From Brevibacillus_H sp049846925 (GTDB lineage Bacteria > Bacillota > Bacilli > Brevibacillales > Brevibacillaceae): a stretch of DNA of 64,000 nucleotides. A program made the position numbers and the translations under genes. Positions 52,132-60,398 of the stretch are shown in pieces. The stretch covers positions 1 to 64,000 of the forward strand of contig NZ_JBNCMT010000001.1 of assembly GCF_049846925.1 (NCBI RefSeq), in the 5' to 3' direction. Each line of letters begins with the position of its first letter. Within the stretch, counting starts at the first letter, position 1. The notes below the pieces were generated by a model that worked only from the letters and a program-made list of their open reading frames with translations, made no database searches and was not told the DNA's origin.

Positions 52132-53706
52132 TCATTCAATTACTAATGTGTCTTTATAACGTCCTGTCACCTTCATCTGGTTGTTTCTAAGTTCTTTTAT
52201 TGTAATGTTCCACAACTTTTTCTCTATATCTGCCGCTCTTTCAATCCTTTTGATTAGAATCGGAGTATCATCTCTGTATTGATATAAATTATCCGAGTAG
52301 AACGTAGGATCTTCTTTGACAAAAGAATGGATAGTCTTATTATACGAATCGAACTCTGGGGAGGTTATTTGTTCCAGGGTGGTGTTGGAAACATATTTTG
52401 AAGTTTGCTGATCCCATAACCAGTACAAGTAAGGTATATTTGGCCCTGCTGGAGTTTCTGCTTGGATCCGGAAATCTAGGTATCCATCAAAATTCATATC
52501 CTCAAACTCGACTCCCAAGCTATTGCCGTTCCCCGTACTAGTCTTTTCAAATGTACATTCTTGAAGTAAGCGGCCGTTTTTTCCTGCGTTATAGATCTCA
52601 ATTTTATTAGCGCTGAAATTACTCCATCTCTCTGGGCTATCTGCACTACCATACACCATAAATAAGTACTCAGGCATGTTAGAATGAACCTTCTGGAGAT
52701 GATAGCTCACTACGGAAAGAGGTTCTGCATTATTCCAATCATTTTTCGCATCTTTCAGATACCTTATGACAGCATAACCTTGATAAGATCCACGTATTTC
52801 ATCCAGTTGAAGGTAAAGTACTTTAGTGCCGCTTTGTTTGTTACCATTCTTATCTTTATACTGGTAATTTAATTCTTGGACAAATGTAAATGTTTTCATA
52901 TCCTCATAAAGAGAAGAGACATTCAAAGTAAATTCGGATCCTTTTCTCCTGAATTCAATAATCAAATCCTTTAGTTTCCCAAGTACCAGATCATTTGCCG
53001 CTAGCTGCTTGATCTCTGTAATATCCAACGTGTTAATAGCATTTTCCAATTCCTCGTGATAATTAGTAAGCAACTCTTCCGCATAATACCCATCCACTTT
53101 TACACTGCCGCCACGCTTGTCCATATCCTGCTTATATGAAGTCCATTCTTCCAAAGTGCTTAAATAATATTTCCCGTTAGCTTTCTCAACAGTATAATAC
53201 CAAGGGTACTCATTAATACTCGGACCTCGCTTTGGGTAAAACACTTCAATGGTTTCTGAGACTTCCACTTTAAAACGATTTTTATCGATGTAATATCCGA
53301 ATATCTCCGTAGATACGAAACTCTCTTTGACCTTCCTTGAGTAAAGATTCTCTACTAATTCCTTTTGAGAGTTGTAAAGACTACTCCCCGGTAACAGATA
53401 TGGTTCAACATAAGAAAACGTATTGGTATCAATAGCTTTTATTAAGTTATGTTGATAGTCTCGTATTAGTTTACTGATATCCTCATATGTATGGTCATCC
53501 ACTTCCCGTTCCTTAAAAACAATCGGGTCTACTTCTTCACTTGCAGTTGGAGATGGAGATACAGAAGAAGACCGTTCTTTCGGTGCAGCAGTTGATTTTT
53601 CTTTAGGTTCGACTGGTTGGGCCATGTGACTGCAACCTACCATAAGAGAACTTAACAACACGACAGTGATTATTGTTTTTCTCAACCTATTTCCCATTTT
53701 CCACAT
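52132..53706 (-). CDS. Large lipoprotein with TcaA/NTF2-like domains
   Basis: A 524-residue lipoprotein: lipobox 'SSLMVGC' (Cys25) and a low-complexity Ser/Pro/Glu linker. Two similar domains ('DYQHNLIKAIDTNTFSYVEP' and 'NYHEELENAINTLDITEIKQ') follow, resembling the NTF2-like domains of TcaA-type proteins. The C-terminal part contains 'GVEFEDMNFDGYLDFRIQ', an FG-GAP-like calcium loop. It is anchored outside the cell; role unknown. The start may be ATG 53706 or 53697; neither has a strong ribosome site. Confidence 0.65.
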   Translation of the reverse strand: MWKMGNRLRKTIITVVLLSSLMVGCSHMAQPVEPKEKSTAAPKERSSSVSPSPTASEEVDPIVFKEREVDDHTYEDISKLIRDYQHNLIKAIDTNTFSYVEPYLLPGSSLYNSQKELVENLYSRKVKESFVSTEIFGYYIDKNRFKVEVSETIEVFYPKRGPSINEYPWYYTVEKANGKYYLSTLEEWTSYKQDMDKRGGSVKVDGYYAEELLTNYHEELENAINTLDITEIKQLAANDLVLGKLKDLIIEFRRKGSEFTLNVSSLYEDMKTFTFVQELNYQYKDKNGNKQSGTKVLYLQLDEIRGSYQGYAVIRYLKDAKNDWNNAEPLSVVSYHLQKVHSNMPEYLFMVYGSADSPERWSNFSANKIEIYNAGKNGRLLQECTFEKTSTGNGNSLGVEFEDMNFDGYLDFRIQAETPAGPNIPYLYWLWDQQTSKYVSNTTLEQITSPEFDSYNKTIHSFVKEDPTFYSDNLYQYRDDTPILIKRIERAADIEKKLWNITIKELRNNQMKVTGRYKDTLVIE

Positions 53707-53724
53707 TATCCTATTTCTTTCGGA

Positions 53725-53940
53725 TTATGATTTCGCTTCGTCCTTAGTGGTTGATTCTGAGGTGCTTTCATTCAGATTTTCTCTGACATACTGAAAAATA
53801 TCTAAAACACTTCTTAAAGTTGAAATTTTTTTCGTTAGACTCTTACTATCTAACTCTTTTTCAGATAGTAAGTGGAATTCCACATCATGAACTTCAAAAT
53901 ATTCGTTTGAAAATAGTCGTTTACTCTGAGTTGATCGCCT
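53725..53940 (-). pseudogene. Possible 3' fragment of a lost gene
   Basis: A protein-like frame, 'RLFSNEYFEVHDVEFHLLSE' then 'KISTLRSVLDIFQYVRENLN', ends at TAA 53725-53727, just before the lipoprotein gene. Upstream it is blocked by TAG near 53944, and it has no ATG or TTG start; one GTG inside lacks a ribosome site. It is probably the tail of a gene whose front was deleted. Confidence 0.35.
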
Positions 53941-54001
53941 ATACTACGAAAATAAGCTCAACATACCCTAAAGGTATCTGATTAAGGGGGGGATGTTGTT
54001 A

Positions 54002-54424
54002 ATGTCGATAAATTCACTTTGCCGAGCCTTTTCAGCAATTCTTCGTGCAACACCAACAATTGTTAACGGTGTTTGTACTGCACAGGCCTTACGTACTAAC
54101 ATTAAGCCAACAATTTTAGGAAAACGCTCAAGATCACCTCTCACTATCCCGCAACTACACTCATTTGAGAGTATTGGGAAAGATTGCCGCGCACTTTGTC
54201 TCGGAGAAACAGTTATCCTTACCCGAGAGATAAATCCTTTCATCTCCCGTCTTCGCAAGCACGGTATAAAGGTTACAGCTCTGCATAATCACTGGTTATT
54301 CACTAAACCAAACATTTGGTATATCCATTATGAAAAGAATGAGAAACCTTTGGTATTTGCTAGAGCGGTAAGGGATGCACAGTCTGTTTTAACCAAAAAG
54401 AAAGTTCGTCCACATTGTAAATAA
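54002..54424 (+). CDS. DUF1259 family protein
   Basis: A 140-residue protein with the DUF1259 (LppY/LpqO-like) core: 'CRALCLGETVILTREINPFI', 'LRKHGIKVTALHNHWLFTKP', 'NIWYIHYEKNEKPLVFARAV'. The His-x-His pair ('LHNHW') and 'YIHY' are conserved in the family, whose function is unknown. ATG 54002 lies nine bases after AAGGGGGGG; ATG 53993 is too close to it. There is no signal peptide. Monocistronic. Confidence 0.75.
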   Translation: MSINSLCRAFSAILRATPTIVNGVCTAQALRTNIKPTILGKRSRSPLTIPQLHSFESIGKDCRALCLGETVILTREINPFISRLRKHGIKVTALHNHWLFTKPNIWYIHYEKNEKPLVFARAVRDAQSVLTKKKVRPHCK

Positions 54425-54436
54425 CACGTTCTCCAT

Positions 54437-54464
54437 GGCAGTCATAAAATAGACTGCCTTTTTT
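54437..54464 (+). terminator. Rho-independent terminator
   Basis: GGCAGTC / GACTGCC stem with an eight-base loop, then six T. The following 270 bases hold no gene. Confidence 0.9.
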
Positions 54465-54732
54465 CATTAACATAATTACCGTTGTGTATATCATCCTAAG
54501 ATGTTGAAATTAAAGAAGATCTGAGAAACAAACCAAAAATCATTTTTGCAACACTAATCTTACATCTTGTTTGAGAATAATGTTGTTGTTAATTAAGCTT
54601 TCAACCCCCGTTATCTTAGCAATGTAGTTGGTCGAATCCCGAAGGTACTACATTATATTAGTACTATCGAACAAGGTAAATCACGAGTATGATGTATGCA
54701 TCTTGGAAATTAAACTACTGAGGTGAATCATC

Positions 54733-55398
54733 TTGAACCGTTATGTAGTAATTGGGCTTGCCCCAACGGTATTAGTTGCTATCGGCCTTCATGTTGCGCA
54801 TAGCGTAACACTTACATTTGCTCTCTTTTTTAGCTGGTTGGCGGTTGTACCTTTAATCGATCATCTTGTGGTCCAAAAACAAAGCCTGAGCCAAGCAGTC
54901 GGTATTTGGGGACTGACCGTGACTGCCCGACAAGCGTTGATTGGGTTCGGATTGGGCATTTCTTTCACCTTGGCACTGTTGATTGGTGCTTATTTTTTGC
55001 ACGACATGCTCTTCGATGTCAAACACTTAAGAAGCCTGCTAGAGAAGTGGCATTTTTCCGGTAACCAATCTGGGCTTCTGTTGGTCGTACTGGTGTTACT
55101 TAATCCAATTCTAGAAGAGATTTACTGGCGAGGCTACCTACAAAGTAGAAACGGACAAGCCCCGGGCTCAATACGAAGCTTACTGTTAACCTCTCTGTGG
55201 TTCACAGCCTATCATCTTGTAGTCATTATTCCGATATTCAATTGGCCGTTCTGCGTTGTTGCTGCGCTTTCTATTTACACTGCTGGAGTACTATGGGGAT
55301 GGATTCGCGATCGTTCACATTCGCTGTTTGCTCCCGTTTTAAGTCATATGTTAGCTGATCTTGGCATCGTAATTATATACATACTGTACGTACAATAA
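54733..55398 (+). CDS. CPBP family intramembrane metalloprotease
   Basis: A 221-residue protein with about six membrane helices and CPBP (Abi/CAAX-like) motifs: Glu128-Glu129 and Arg133 in 'LEEIYWRGYL', His161 in 'TAYHLVVII', and a final 'SHMLAD'. These coordinate metal for intramembrane cleavage. In Gram-positives such proteins often serve bacteriocin immunity or peptide export. The TTG start follows GAGGTGAATCATC. No bacteriocin gene is adjacent. Confidence 0.82.
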   Translation: MNRYVVIGLAPTVLVAIGLHVAHSVTLTFALFFSWLAVVPLIDHLVVQKQSLSQAVGIWGLTVTARQALIGFGLGISFTLALLIGAYFLHDMLFDVKHLRSLLEKWHFSGNQSGLLLVVLVLLNPILEEIYWRGYLQSRNGQAPGSIRSLLLTSLWFTAYHLVVIIPIFNWPFCVVAALSIYTAGVLWGWIRDRSHSLFAPVLSHMLADLGIVIIYILYVQ

Positions 55399-55423
55399 TA
55401 AATCCCCTAAAAACCAGTTTTAC

Positions 55424-55837
55424 TCACTCTATTATGATTTCTTTCTCTGCGATAGCTTTACCGCTAACGTACCAAGTAAGTCGATATTTTCCCATCTTTT
55501 GTTGGATGGGATGCAAATTCACAACAGTAGAATATCCGCGATGAGTTACATCAAGATCTAATGCGATGTTGCCGTTGAGATCCTTCACTACTAATCTTTG
55601 CGTGCCACCATTTGCACTTCCTATACGATTCCAAACTGAAAATAACAATTGGGCATCGAGAGTTGGGGTACTACTATTAGGGAATCGATCATCCCTACCT
55701 ACAACTAGATCAGGATTAATCATTCCCATTTGACCAACATAAATTTGATCTGTAAGAGTTAATTGATAAAAATTTATTCCAAAGTAACCCACTCCAATTA
55801 CAAAAAGTAACAGGATAAGGAACCTTTTTTTCTTCAC
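55424..55837 (-). CDS. Membrane-anchored extracellular small protein
   Basis: A 137-residue protein: one N-terminal helix ('RFLILLLFVIGVGYFGI') anchors an outside beta-rich domain with 'TPTLDAQLLFSVWNRIG' and 'VVKDLNGNIALDLDVTHRG'. GTG 55837 follows GGAGGTGGTTGGA; a longer start falls in the ribosome site. Family not recognised. Confidence 0.6.
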   Translation of the reverse strand: MKKKRFLILLLFVIGVGYFGINFYQLTLTDQIYVGQMGMINPDLVVGRDDRFPNSSTPTLDAQLLFSVWNRIGSANGGTQRLVVKDLNGNIALDLDVTHRGYSTVVNLHPIQQKMGKYRLTWYVSGKAIAEKEIIIE

Positions 55838-55967
55838 TCCAACCACCTCCTTTTCAATATCTACTTACTATAGTTAAAAATATCCTGATTTGTTGGTCTT
55901 TCCCATGCACTATTAGACGGTATATTGATGGTAATGTTACGAATTACTGACCAATAGTTCAGCAACG

Positions 55968-55998
55968 AAGAAAGGAGCAGATTTAGCACCTGCTCCTC
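55968..55998 (-). terminator. Rho-independent terminator
   Basis: AGGAGCAG / CTGCTCCT stem, then TTTCTTCG on the minus strand, after the YdeI-like gene. Confidence 0.7.
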
Positions 55999-56023
55999 AA
56001 CAAACGTTAACTCAACGAAAACA

Positions 56024-56617
56024 CTAATCATCTAATCCCTTTCCATCGAGAATTTTTTGCATGTATTTTTCAATCCTTGCCTCTCGAGTTTTGGATTGTT
56101 TAGCTTGAGAAAAATAAAGAATGTATGCTCTTTGCCGTCCCGGCGTCAATGCTTCAAAAGCAGTTTTCAAGGCAAGGATTTCATCGAATTTATTTTGAAG
56201 TTCTTCAGGAATTATGAAGTCTGTATTCTTTTTAAAATTCACTTCCAAACCGGCTTTTTCAACTTCAATGGCTTCATGAATATAGGCTTTCAAGATGGTT
56301 TCCATTTCAACTATTTGTTGAACATTGGTGAACCGAATCTGGCGCGCCGCCTGAACATTCTCCGTTTGTTGGATTAGAATACCATGGGCATCGTGTAACA
56401 AGGCACCTTTGTGAAACAGAAGCGCACAGTATTCTTTAAATCCATGTATTAAAACTATGTTTTTATTCTGAAACGTGTAACAAGGATGCATCCACTTAAA
56501 TTCTTCGGTCAGCTCACAGTCAAGAACGATATTCCTCAACTTCTCATACTCTTCCTGCCACTTTTTAGCTTTACTTAGAAATTCATCAACCTTGGGATTC
56601 AATCTACTATTTGTCAA
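56024..56617 (-). CDS. YdeI/OmdA-type protein
   Basis: A 197-residue protein close to Bacillus YdeI: 'NPKVDEFLSKAKKWQEEYEK', 'FKWMHPCYTFQNKNIVLIHG', 'ARQIRFTNVQQIVEMETILK' and the OmdA-like tail 'GRQRAYILYFSQAKQSKTRE' with Arg/Lys pairs. The family combines a DUF1801 domain with a bacteriocin-protection OmdA domain. TTG 56617 follows GAGGAG. Confidence 0.8.
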   Translation of the reverse strand: MTNSRLNPKVDEFLSKAKKWQEEYEKLRNIVLDCELTEEFKWMHPCYTFQNKNIVLIHGFKEYCALLFHKGALLHDAHGILIQQTENVQAARQIRFTNVQQIVEMETILKAYIHEAIEVEKAGLEVNFKKNTDFIIPEELQNKFDEILALKTAFEALTPGRQRAYILYFSQAKQSKTREARIEKYMQKILDGKGLDD

Positions 56618-56712
56618 AAAGGAGCACTCCTCATCTATTAGTCGATCAGAAGACAGCAAAGAATGGTCATTCTTAATTTCTCCAAGTCTTTCTGTTACTT
56701 TTCTCTATTCTA

Positions 56713-56792
56713 CCCATTAACGCAGTAATGCCGCCGATCAGCTCTGTGGCAGCCTCGTGTTTTAGTTTTTAAGCTCTTGATCTCCGTTAGTG
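56713..56792. repeat. CGTTAG-ended intergenic repeat B (full, palindromic)
   Basis: An 80-base element between two accessory genes. The ends CATTAACG and CGTTAGTG are inverted repeats (7 of 8), and GCCGCC / GGCAGC form an inner arm. The right half GCCTCGTGTTTTAG ... AAGCTCTTGATCTCCGTTAG recurs as copy A. Confidence 0.6.
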
Positions 56793-57464
56793 AAATAATG
56801 AACATAATTCTTTAAAAGTTATAAGTATTCCATTATTTTTAATTTTTATATTAGGGTACGGAATATCACCAATTTTTTTAACTTTTTCGTTCCAGATAAC
56901 TTCTGTAAAACAAGAAGGATGTTTCAAGAAATATTCAGGTGAAAGATTTTCATTACGATAACATTCGTTAGGAGCAATTTCATTGCAATCAAATAAAAAC
57001 CTTATATCTTCCTCCCATGATATTCCTCCAATGAGGAAATCATAAATACTAAACAAACTAATTAAAAAATTCCTAAAATACGTATACTCTTCTTCTTTTA
57101 CACCTATTTGATTCCATTCTGGAGCATCATCTTTATCTCCGTAAAAGTGAAAATCAACTATAATTGAATCTGAAGAAATTTGTTCAATAATTAAAGACAC
57201 CTTTCTTTCCCTAGATATTTCAATAAATAACCTAAGTTCTACTGAGTGAATATATATTGTATTTGGGTCCTCTTCATCATATGGATAGCCTTTTACAAAT
57301 GAGGAAATTACTTCTTCGATGTTGTCATCTACAATTTTTATCTTATACGGCGATTCGGATAACTTATTTATTATTTCTGTCACAGTAGCCTTTTTATTTT
57401 CTTTGAGCTGAAATAAGAAACTAACTTCTAGAAAAGGACCTCCTTGCAACCAAGTGATTACCAT
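56787..57464 (-). CDS. Uncharacterised AT-rich accessory gene
   Basis: A 225-residue acidic soluble protein: 'VEEVISSFVKGYPY'-like N-terminus, 'ERKVSLIIEQISSDSIIVDF' and 'YFRNFLISLFSIYDFLIGGI'. No motif recognised; the composition (Ile, Asn, Glu, aromatic) is that of orphan immunity proteins. ATG 57464 follows GAGGGGG. The repeat B overlaps its stop. Confidence 0.5.
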   Translation of the reverse strand: MVITWLQGGPFLEVSFLFQLKENKKATVTEIINKLSESPYKIKIVDDNIEEVISSFVKGYPYDEEDPNTIYIHSVELRLFIEISRERKVSLIIEQISSDSIIVDFHFYGDKDDAPEWNQIGVKEEEYTYFRNFLISLFSIYDFLIGGISWEEDIRFLFDCNEIAPNECYRNENLSPEYFLKHPSCFTEVIWNEKVKKIGDIPYPNIKIKNNGILITFKELCSLFH

Positions 57465-57491
57465 AAAACCCCCTCTAAATTAACGAAATTA

Positions 57492-57792
57492 CTATATGCA
57501 TTCATACTTTTTTTCAATTCGGTGTAAAAATACTTTAGCTGGATTCGCTTGTGAGGTTTCCACCTCTGGTACTTCATCAAACGGAAGTCCATCATGATAA
57601 GGATAAGAGAGAAATTGTTCAATAATTGGATCAAGGTTTATTATAGTTTCAATCTGACCTTGAAATGGCAACTTTGAATGAATATCTGAAATTAAGTTAA
57701 AAATCTTCTTTCAAGTCTTCAATACTTTTCCCGATGAACATCCTATCTTTTATAATTTCATCTAGTTCAATTAGGAAATCTTTTTTACTCAT
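57492..57792 (-). pseudogene. Frame-shifted small accessory gene
   Basis: ATG 57792 follows GGAGGAACG and encodes 'SKKDFLIELDEIIKDRMFIG' and 'KSIEDLKEDF' before a stop. The next frame continues 'NLISDIHSKLPFQGQIETII', 'PIIEQFLSYPYHDGLPFDEV' to TAG 57492. The span is one base over 100 codons. Removing one T from the T5 run (57699-57703 on the plus strand) gives an unbroken 99-residue protein. Family not recognised. Confidence 0.65.
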
Positions 57793-57863
57793 CGTTCCTC
57801 CATTTTACTTACTTTACCTTATAAAATAGGTAAGGTCATCGTCTTTCTAGCATTATTATATTG

Positions 57864-57883
57864 ATCTCTTGATTCCCGATAGC
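57864..57883. repeat. CGTTAG-like repeat C (short, divergent)
   Basis: GATCTCTTGATTCCCGATAG matches the 20-base end of repeat B at 15 positions. It lies upstream of the frame-shifted gene. Confidence 0.35.
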
Positions 57884-58064
57884 TTAATAAGCTTTATCCC
57901 ACGTTTTACATAATTTCTCTTTTGTTAAGCGGTGATCCCCTTTGCTTTTCATGCACTTTCCCCTTGACTACAAAAAAATGATTTTATTTTGTAATATGCA
58001 CTACAGAGTATCATGGGAATAAATGTTATTTTCTCTTTGTACTAAATAAATGGAGGTGATTAAC

Positions 58065-58211
58065 ATGAAAAAGATTTTATTCTCAGTTCTAGTTCTCACT
58101 TTTATCCTGCCGGGTGTAAGCTTTGCTGCAGAAGATCCTGTTGATGATATTCAATCGATGTCAGGAGTTAAAATTTTAGAGCCACGCCTGCCTGTAGTAA
58201 AGCCGACATAA
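58065..58211 (+). CDS. 48-residue secreted peptide
   Basis: ATG 58065 follows TGGAGGTGATTAAC. The product has a clear signal peptide, 'MKKILFSVLVLTFILPG' to 'VSFA', and a 26-28-residue mature part, 'AEDPVDDIQSMSGVKILEPR' to 'LPVVKPT', without Cys. A terminator follows 16 bases after the stop, so this is a complete single-gene unit. It may be a signalling peptide precursor or small exported protein; no receptor gene is adjacent. Confidence 0.65.
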   Translation: MKKILFSVLVLTFILPGVSFAAEDPVDDIQSMSGVKILEPRLPVVKPT

Positions 58212-58226
58212 GATTGAACTTCTATG

Positions 58227-58251
58227 TCCCGATTTTTCGGGGCATTTTCTA
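58227..58251 (+). terminator. Rho-independent terminator
   Basis: TGTCCCGA / TCGGGGCA stem with a TTTT loop, then TTTTCT. From here to 58541 no gene is visible; the 73-residue frame that starts inside this hairpin lacks a ribosome site. Confidence 0.75.
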
Positions 58252-58553
58252 TTACCTTCCTTTTTATACATCAGGTATCAATTCTTCTCTTCCTTCTCCC
58301 ACTTATCACAAGTAATGTTTTGTATAATCAGAACTCCACGACTTCTTTATCTCTGATCACCCACCTCTTTTGGTCGTCAGGCTCAACTGGCAGCTTCACT
58401 TGTTTTGTATTTTTTACTATCCAGAGTACGCATTGCCTAAGTTAGTAGTAATTAAGTACTATTTGATTAAAAGGACTATTGACGTTTATTGTTGTATTTA
58501 TAATATTTAGCTAAACTTTTACAGCCCAAATTCAGACAGGAGTGTCTATAATT

Positions 58554-59768
58554 ATGAAAACAATACGGTTAACATCAATATTCCTCATGATGATTTTGAT
58601 TGTTTTGTTTTTCTCATCTTATGGGTTTGCTTTAGGGCCGAACGATACAAAAGATCCAATAAAAATAGTAATGACTGAATTGAGATACGACGATTTATCT
58701 GGATACGCCTCTGCCATGATATATGTAAAAAACACTACTAGATATGAAGTTCATGATTTTCACGCAACCATTGATCTCTATAATAAAAAGGGAAAGAAAA
58801 TAAGTGCTTCACCGATAGTATATGAACATGGTGAACATAACTTTTTTAAACCAGTGGATTCACATGCCGAAAATTTTTCAGAGGGTCAGGGTTTCCAATT
58901 TGAACTTGTACCAGGTGTATCCAGTAATGCAGATTTACAGGGCGCATATATTAAACCTACTTACACGTTCAAAATAGGTAAAAAGGACGAGCCCAAGGCA
59001 TTTATTGTTGTAGATGTTATTGCTGCCAATTACCAAGGCTCAATTCTTCATTTGGATACCTTACTTGTAAATGTCGGAGAAGCAACGGCTACTAATTTTA
59101 AATGGGTAGACAGAAGTGGTAATGTATATTTGCCTTTTAAAGAACAAATGCTAGACCCTTCCGTCAAAAAACACCCTAATTTTGAATGGACAGGCGACTA
59201 TGGTTCAATTGTTTGGCCTCTTGAAGAACAAATGCTAGACTTTTCCGACAAAAAACACCCCAATATTAATCAGAAGTTAGTGCTTGCTCCCGGGCAGTTT
59301 GTTCGAGCATCATTTGAAATCCCCAATGCTGGTCCAAGTATCCCGATTCCAGAATCAAATAAGCTCAAGGTCATTTTGCCTCTTGAATATGATAGTGTTG
59401 CGCCGATTCAGGATTCCAACTTGCTATTAATGGTTAATAATCAAAGAGTTGAAACGCATGCTTGGATCGAAAATGGAACAACATATGTACCTATACGCGC
59501 CCTATCAGATGCACTTGGTGCCAGTATCTCCTGGGATGAACCGACACAAAGTATCACGGTTACGAAGGGCAATTCTACTTTGCGAGTTTCTGTTGATAGT
59601 AATCGTTATTCCCTGAATGAACGAGTGATCACATCTTCAGGGAAAGCAAAACTTTATAACAACACTACTTTTATTGTCCCACTTCGCATCGTATCCGAAG
59701 CGTTTAATTGCATAGTAAAGTACAAACAAAATTGGGGAAAAGAAATGATCGTTGTTATACCAAAGTAA
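58554..59768 (+). CDS. Exported protein with copper-amine-oxidase-like stalk domain
   Basis: A 404-residue exported protein with a signal peptide (residues 1-27, 'LFFSSYGFA'), a central beta-rich region and a C-terminal stalk domain. The stalk reads 'THAWIENGTTYVPIRALSDA', 'LGASISWDEPTQSITVTKGN' and 'FIVPLRIVSEAF', the usual copper-amine-oxidase N-terminal-like fold used as a surface stalk. The middle carries a 28-residue tandem duplication (residues about 179-234) sharing 'EQMLD' and 'KKHPN'. ATG 58554 is 11 bases after AGGAG; GTG 58542 overlaps it. Confidence 0.75.
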   Translation: MKTIRLTSIFLMMILIVLFFSSYGFALGPNDTKDPIKIVMTELRYDDLSGYASAMIYVKNTTRYEVHDFHATIDLYNKKGKKISASPIVYEHGEHNFFKPVDSHAENFSEGQGFQFELVPGVSSNADLQGAYIKPTYTFKIGKKDEPKAFIVVDVIAANYQGSILHLDTLLVNVGEATATNFKWVDRSGNVYLPFKEQMLDPSVKKHPNFEWTGDYGSIVWPLEEQMLDFSDKKHPNINQKLVLAPGQFVRASFEIPNAGPSIPIPESNKLKVILPLEYDSVAPIQDSNLLLMVNNQRVETHAWIENGTTYVPIRALSDALGASISWDEPTQSITVTKGNSTLRVSVDSNRYSLNERVITSSGKAKLYNNTTFIVPLRIVSEAFNCIVKYKQNWGKEMIVVIPK

Positions 59769-59772
59769 CTAA

Positions 59773-59889
59773 CTATCTTTCACAATCCATGTGTCCAAAA
59801 GCGGCTGCCAATAATATTTGGTAGTCTTTTTTTTTGCGCATTTCGGTGTAATGCTCAAATAACTCGTCTACATCTTCAAATTTCTCCAA
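59773..59889 (-). CDS. Possible 38-residue protein
   Basis: TTG 59889, ten bases after GGGAGGGG, opens 'EKFEDVDELFEHYTEMRKKK' and 'DYQILLAAAFGHMDCER'. It reads like a real helical protein, but its end runs through the plus-strand terminator 59805-59835. The rest of the gap (59890-60148) holds nothing. Confidence 0.3.
   Translation of the reverse strand: MEKFEDVDELFEHYTEMRKKKDYQILLAAAFGHMDCER
59805..59835 (+). terminator. Rho-independent terminator
   Basis: CTGCCAA / TTGGTAG stem with a six-base loop, C, then nine T. It ends the stalk-protein gene. Confidence 0.85.
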
Positions 59890-60148
59890 GCATATTCTAC
59901 CCCTCCCGTTTTAGATACTTATTGTTTTGTTACATAAGCTCCAAATCTTCGTTGTTTTCAATGCAAAGCTTCTTTCCCACGATTTGTTCTAACGAATTAC
60001 GCTTGTATTCTTTATCCCCTCCATTTATCAAATCGTGTGTTTTGTTAATGAGAAAACCTTTGAAATTTTTCTAATACCACTCCGTAAAAATCAGTAAAAA
60101 GTGGCCTCCTTTTTGTTAAACTTTAAAAATTAAAAGGAGTAGATTAGA

Positions 60149-60331
60149 TTGAGGAAAATTTTCAAAGAAATTATTATATTCCTCATAATTTTTTCTGGGA
60201 TTTATTTTTTTGACTGGCCTGATAAGACAGGATGGACTGATAAGACTGGATGGACTATGCTTGTCTTTATCGGATTTATTCTATTTTTATTAGCTGCTAC
60301 TTTTTATCAATCTAAAAGACGTAAACATTAA
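60149..60331 (+). CDS. Small two-helix membrane protein with tandem repeat
   Basis: A 60-residue protein from TTG 60149 (AAAAGGAG upstream): helix 'EIIIFLIIFSGIYFF', a loop containing the exact repeat DKTGWT-DKTGWT, helix 'LVFIGFILFLLAATF' and a basic end. The repeat comes from an 18-base tandem duplication with one difference. Function unknown. Confidence 0.6.
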   Translation: MRKIFKEIIIFLIIFSGIYFFDWPDKTGWTDKTGWTMLVFIGFILFLLAATFYQSKRRKH

Positions 60332-60398
60332 CAACAATCTGCAGCCATTCTATCCTGACTTACCGTTGTGTTAATAAAAATAGTCAAAGTAGGTGCTA

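Noticed and set aside
50786..56792. CRISPR array or transposon ends
   Set aside because: Repeats are few, differ in length and are separated by kilobases of genes; no cas or transposase gene and no target-site duplication were seen.
58224..58445. 73-codon plus-strand hydrophobic frame
   Set aside because: It starts inside a terminator hairpin, with no ribosome site; hydrophobicity reflects a T-rich strand.
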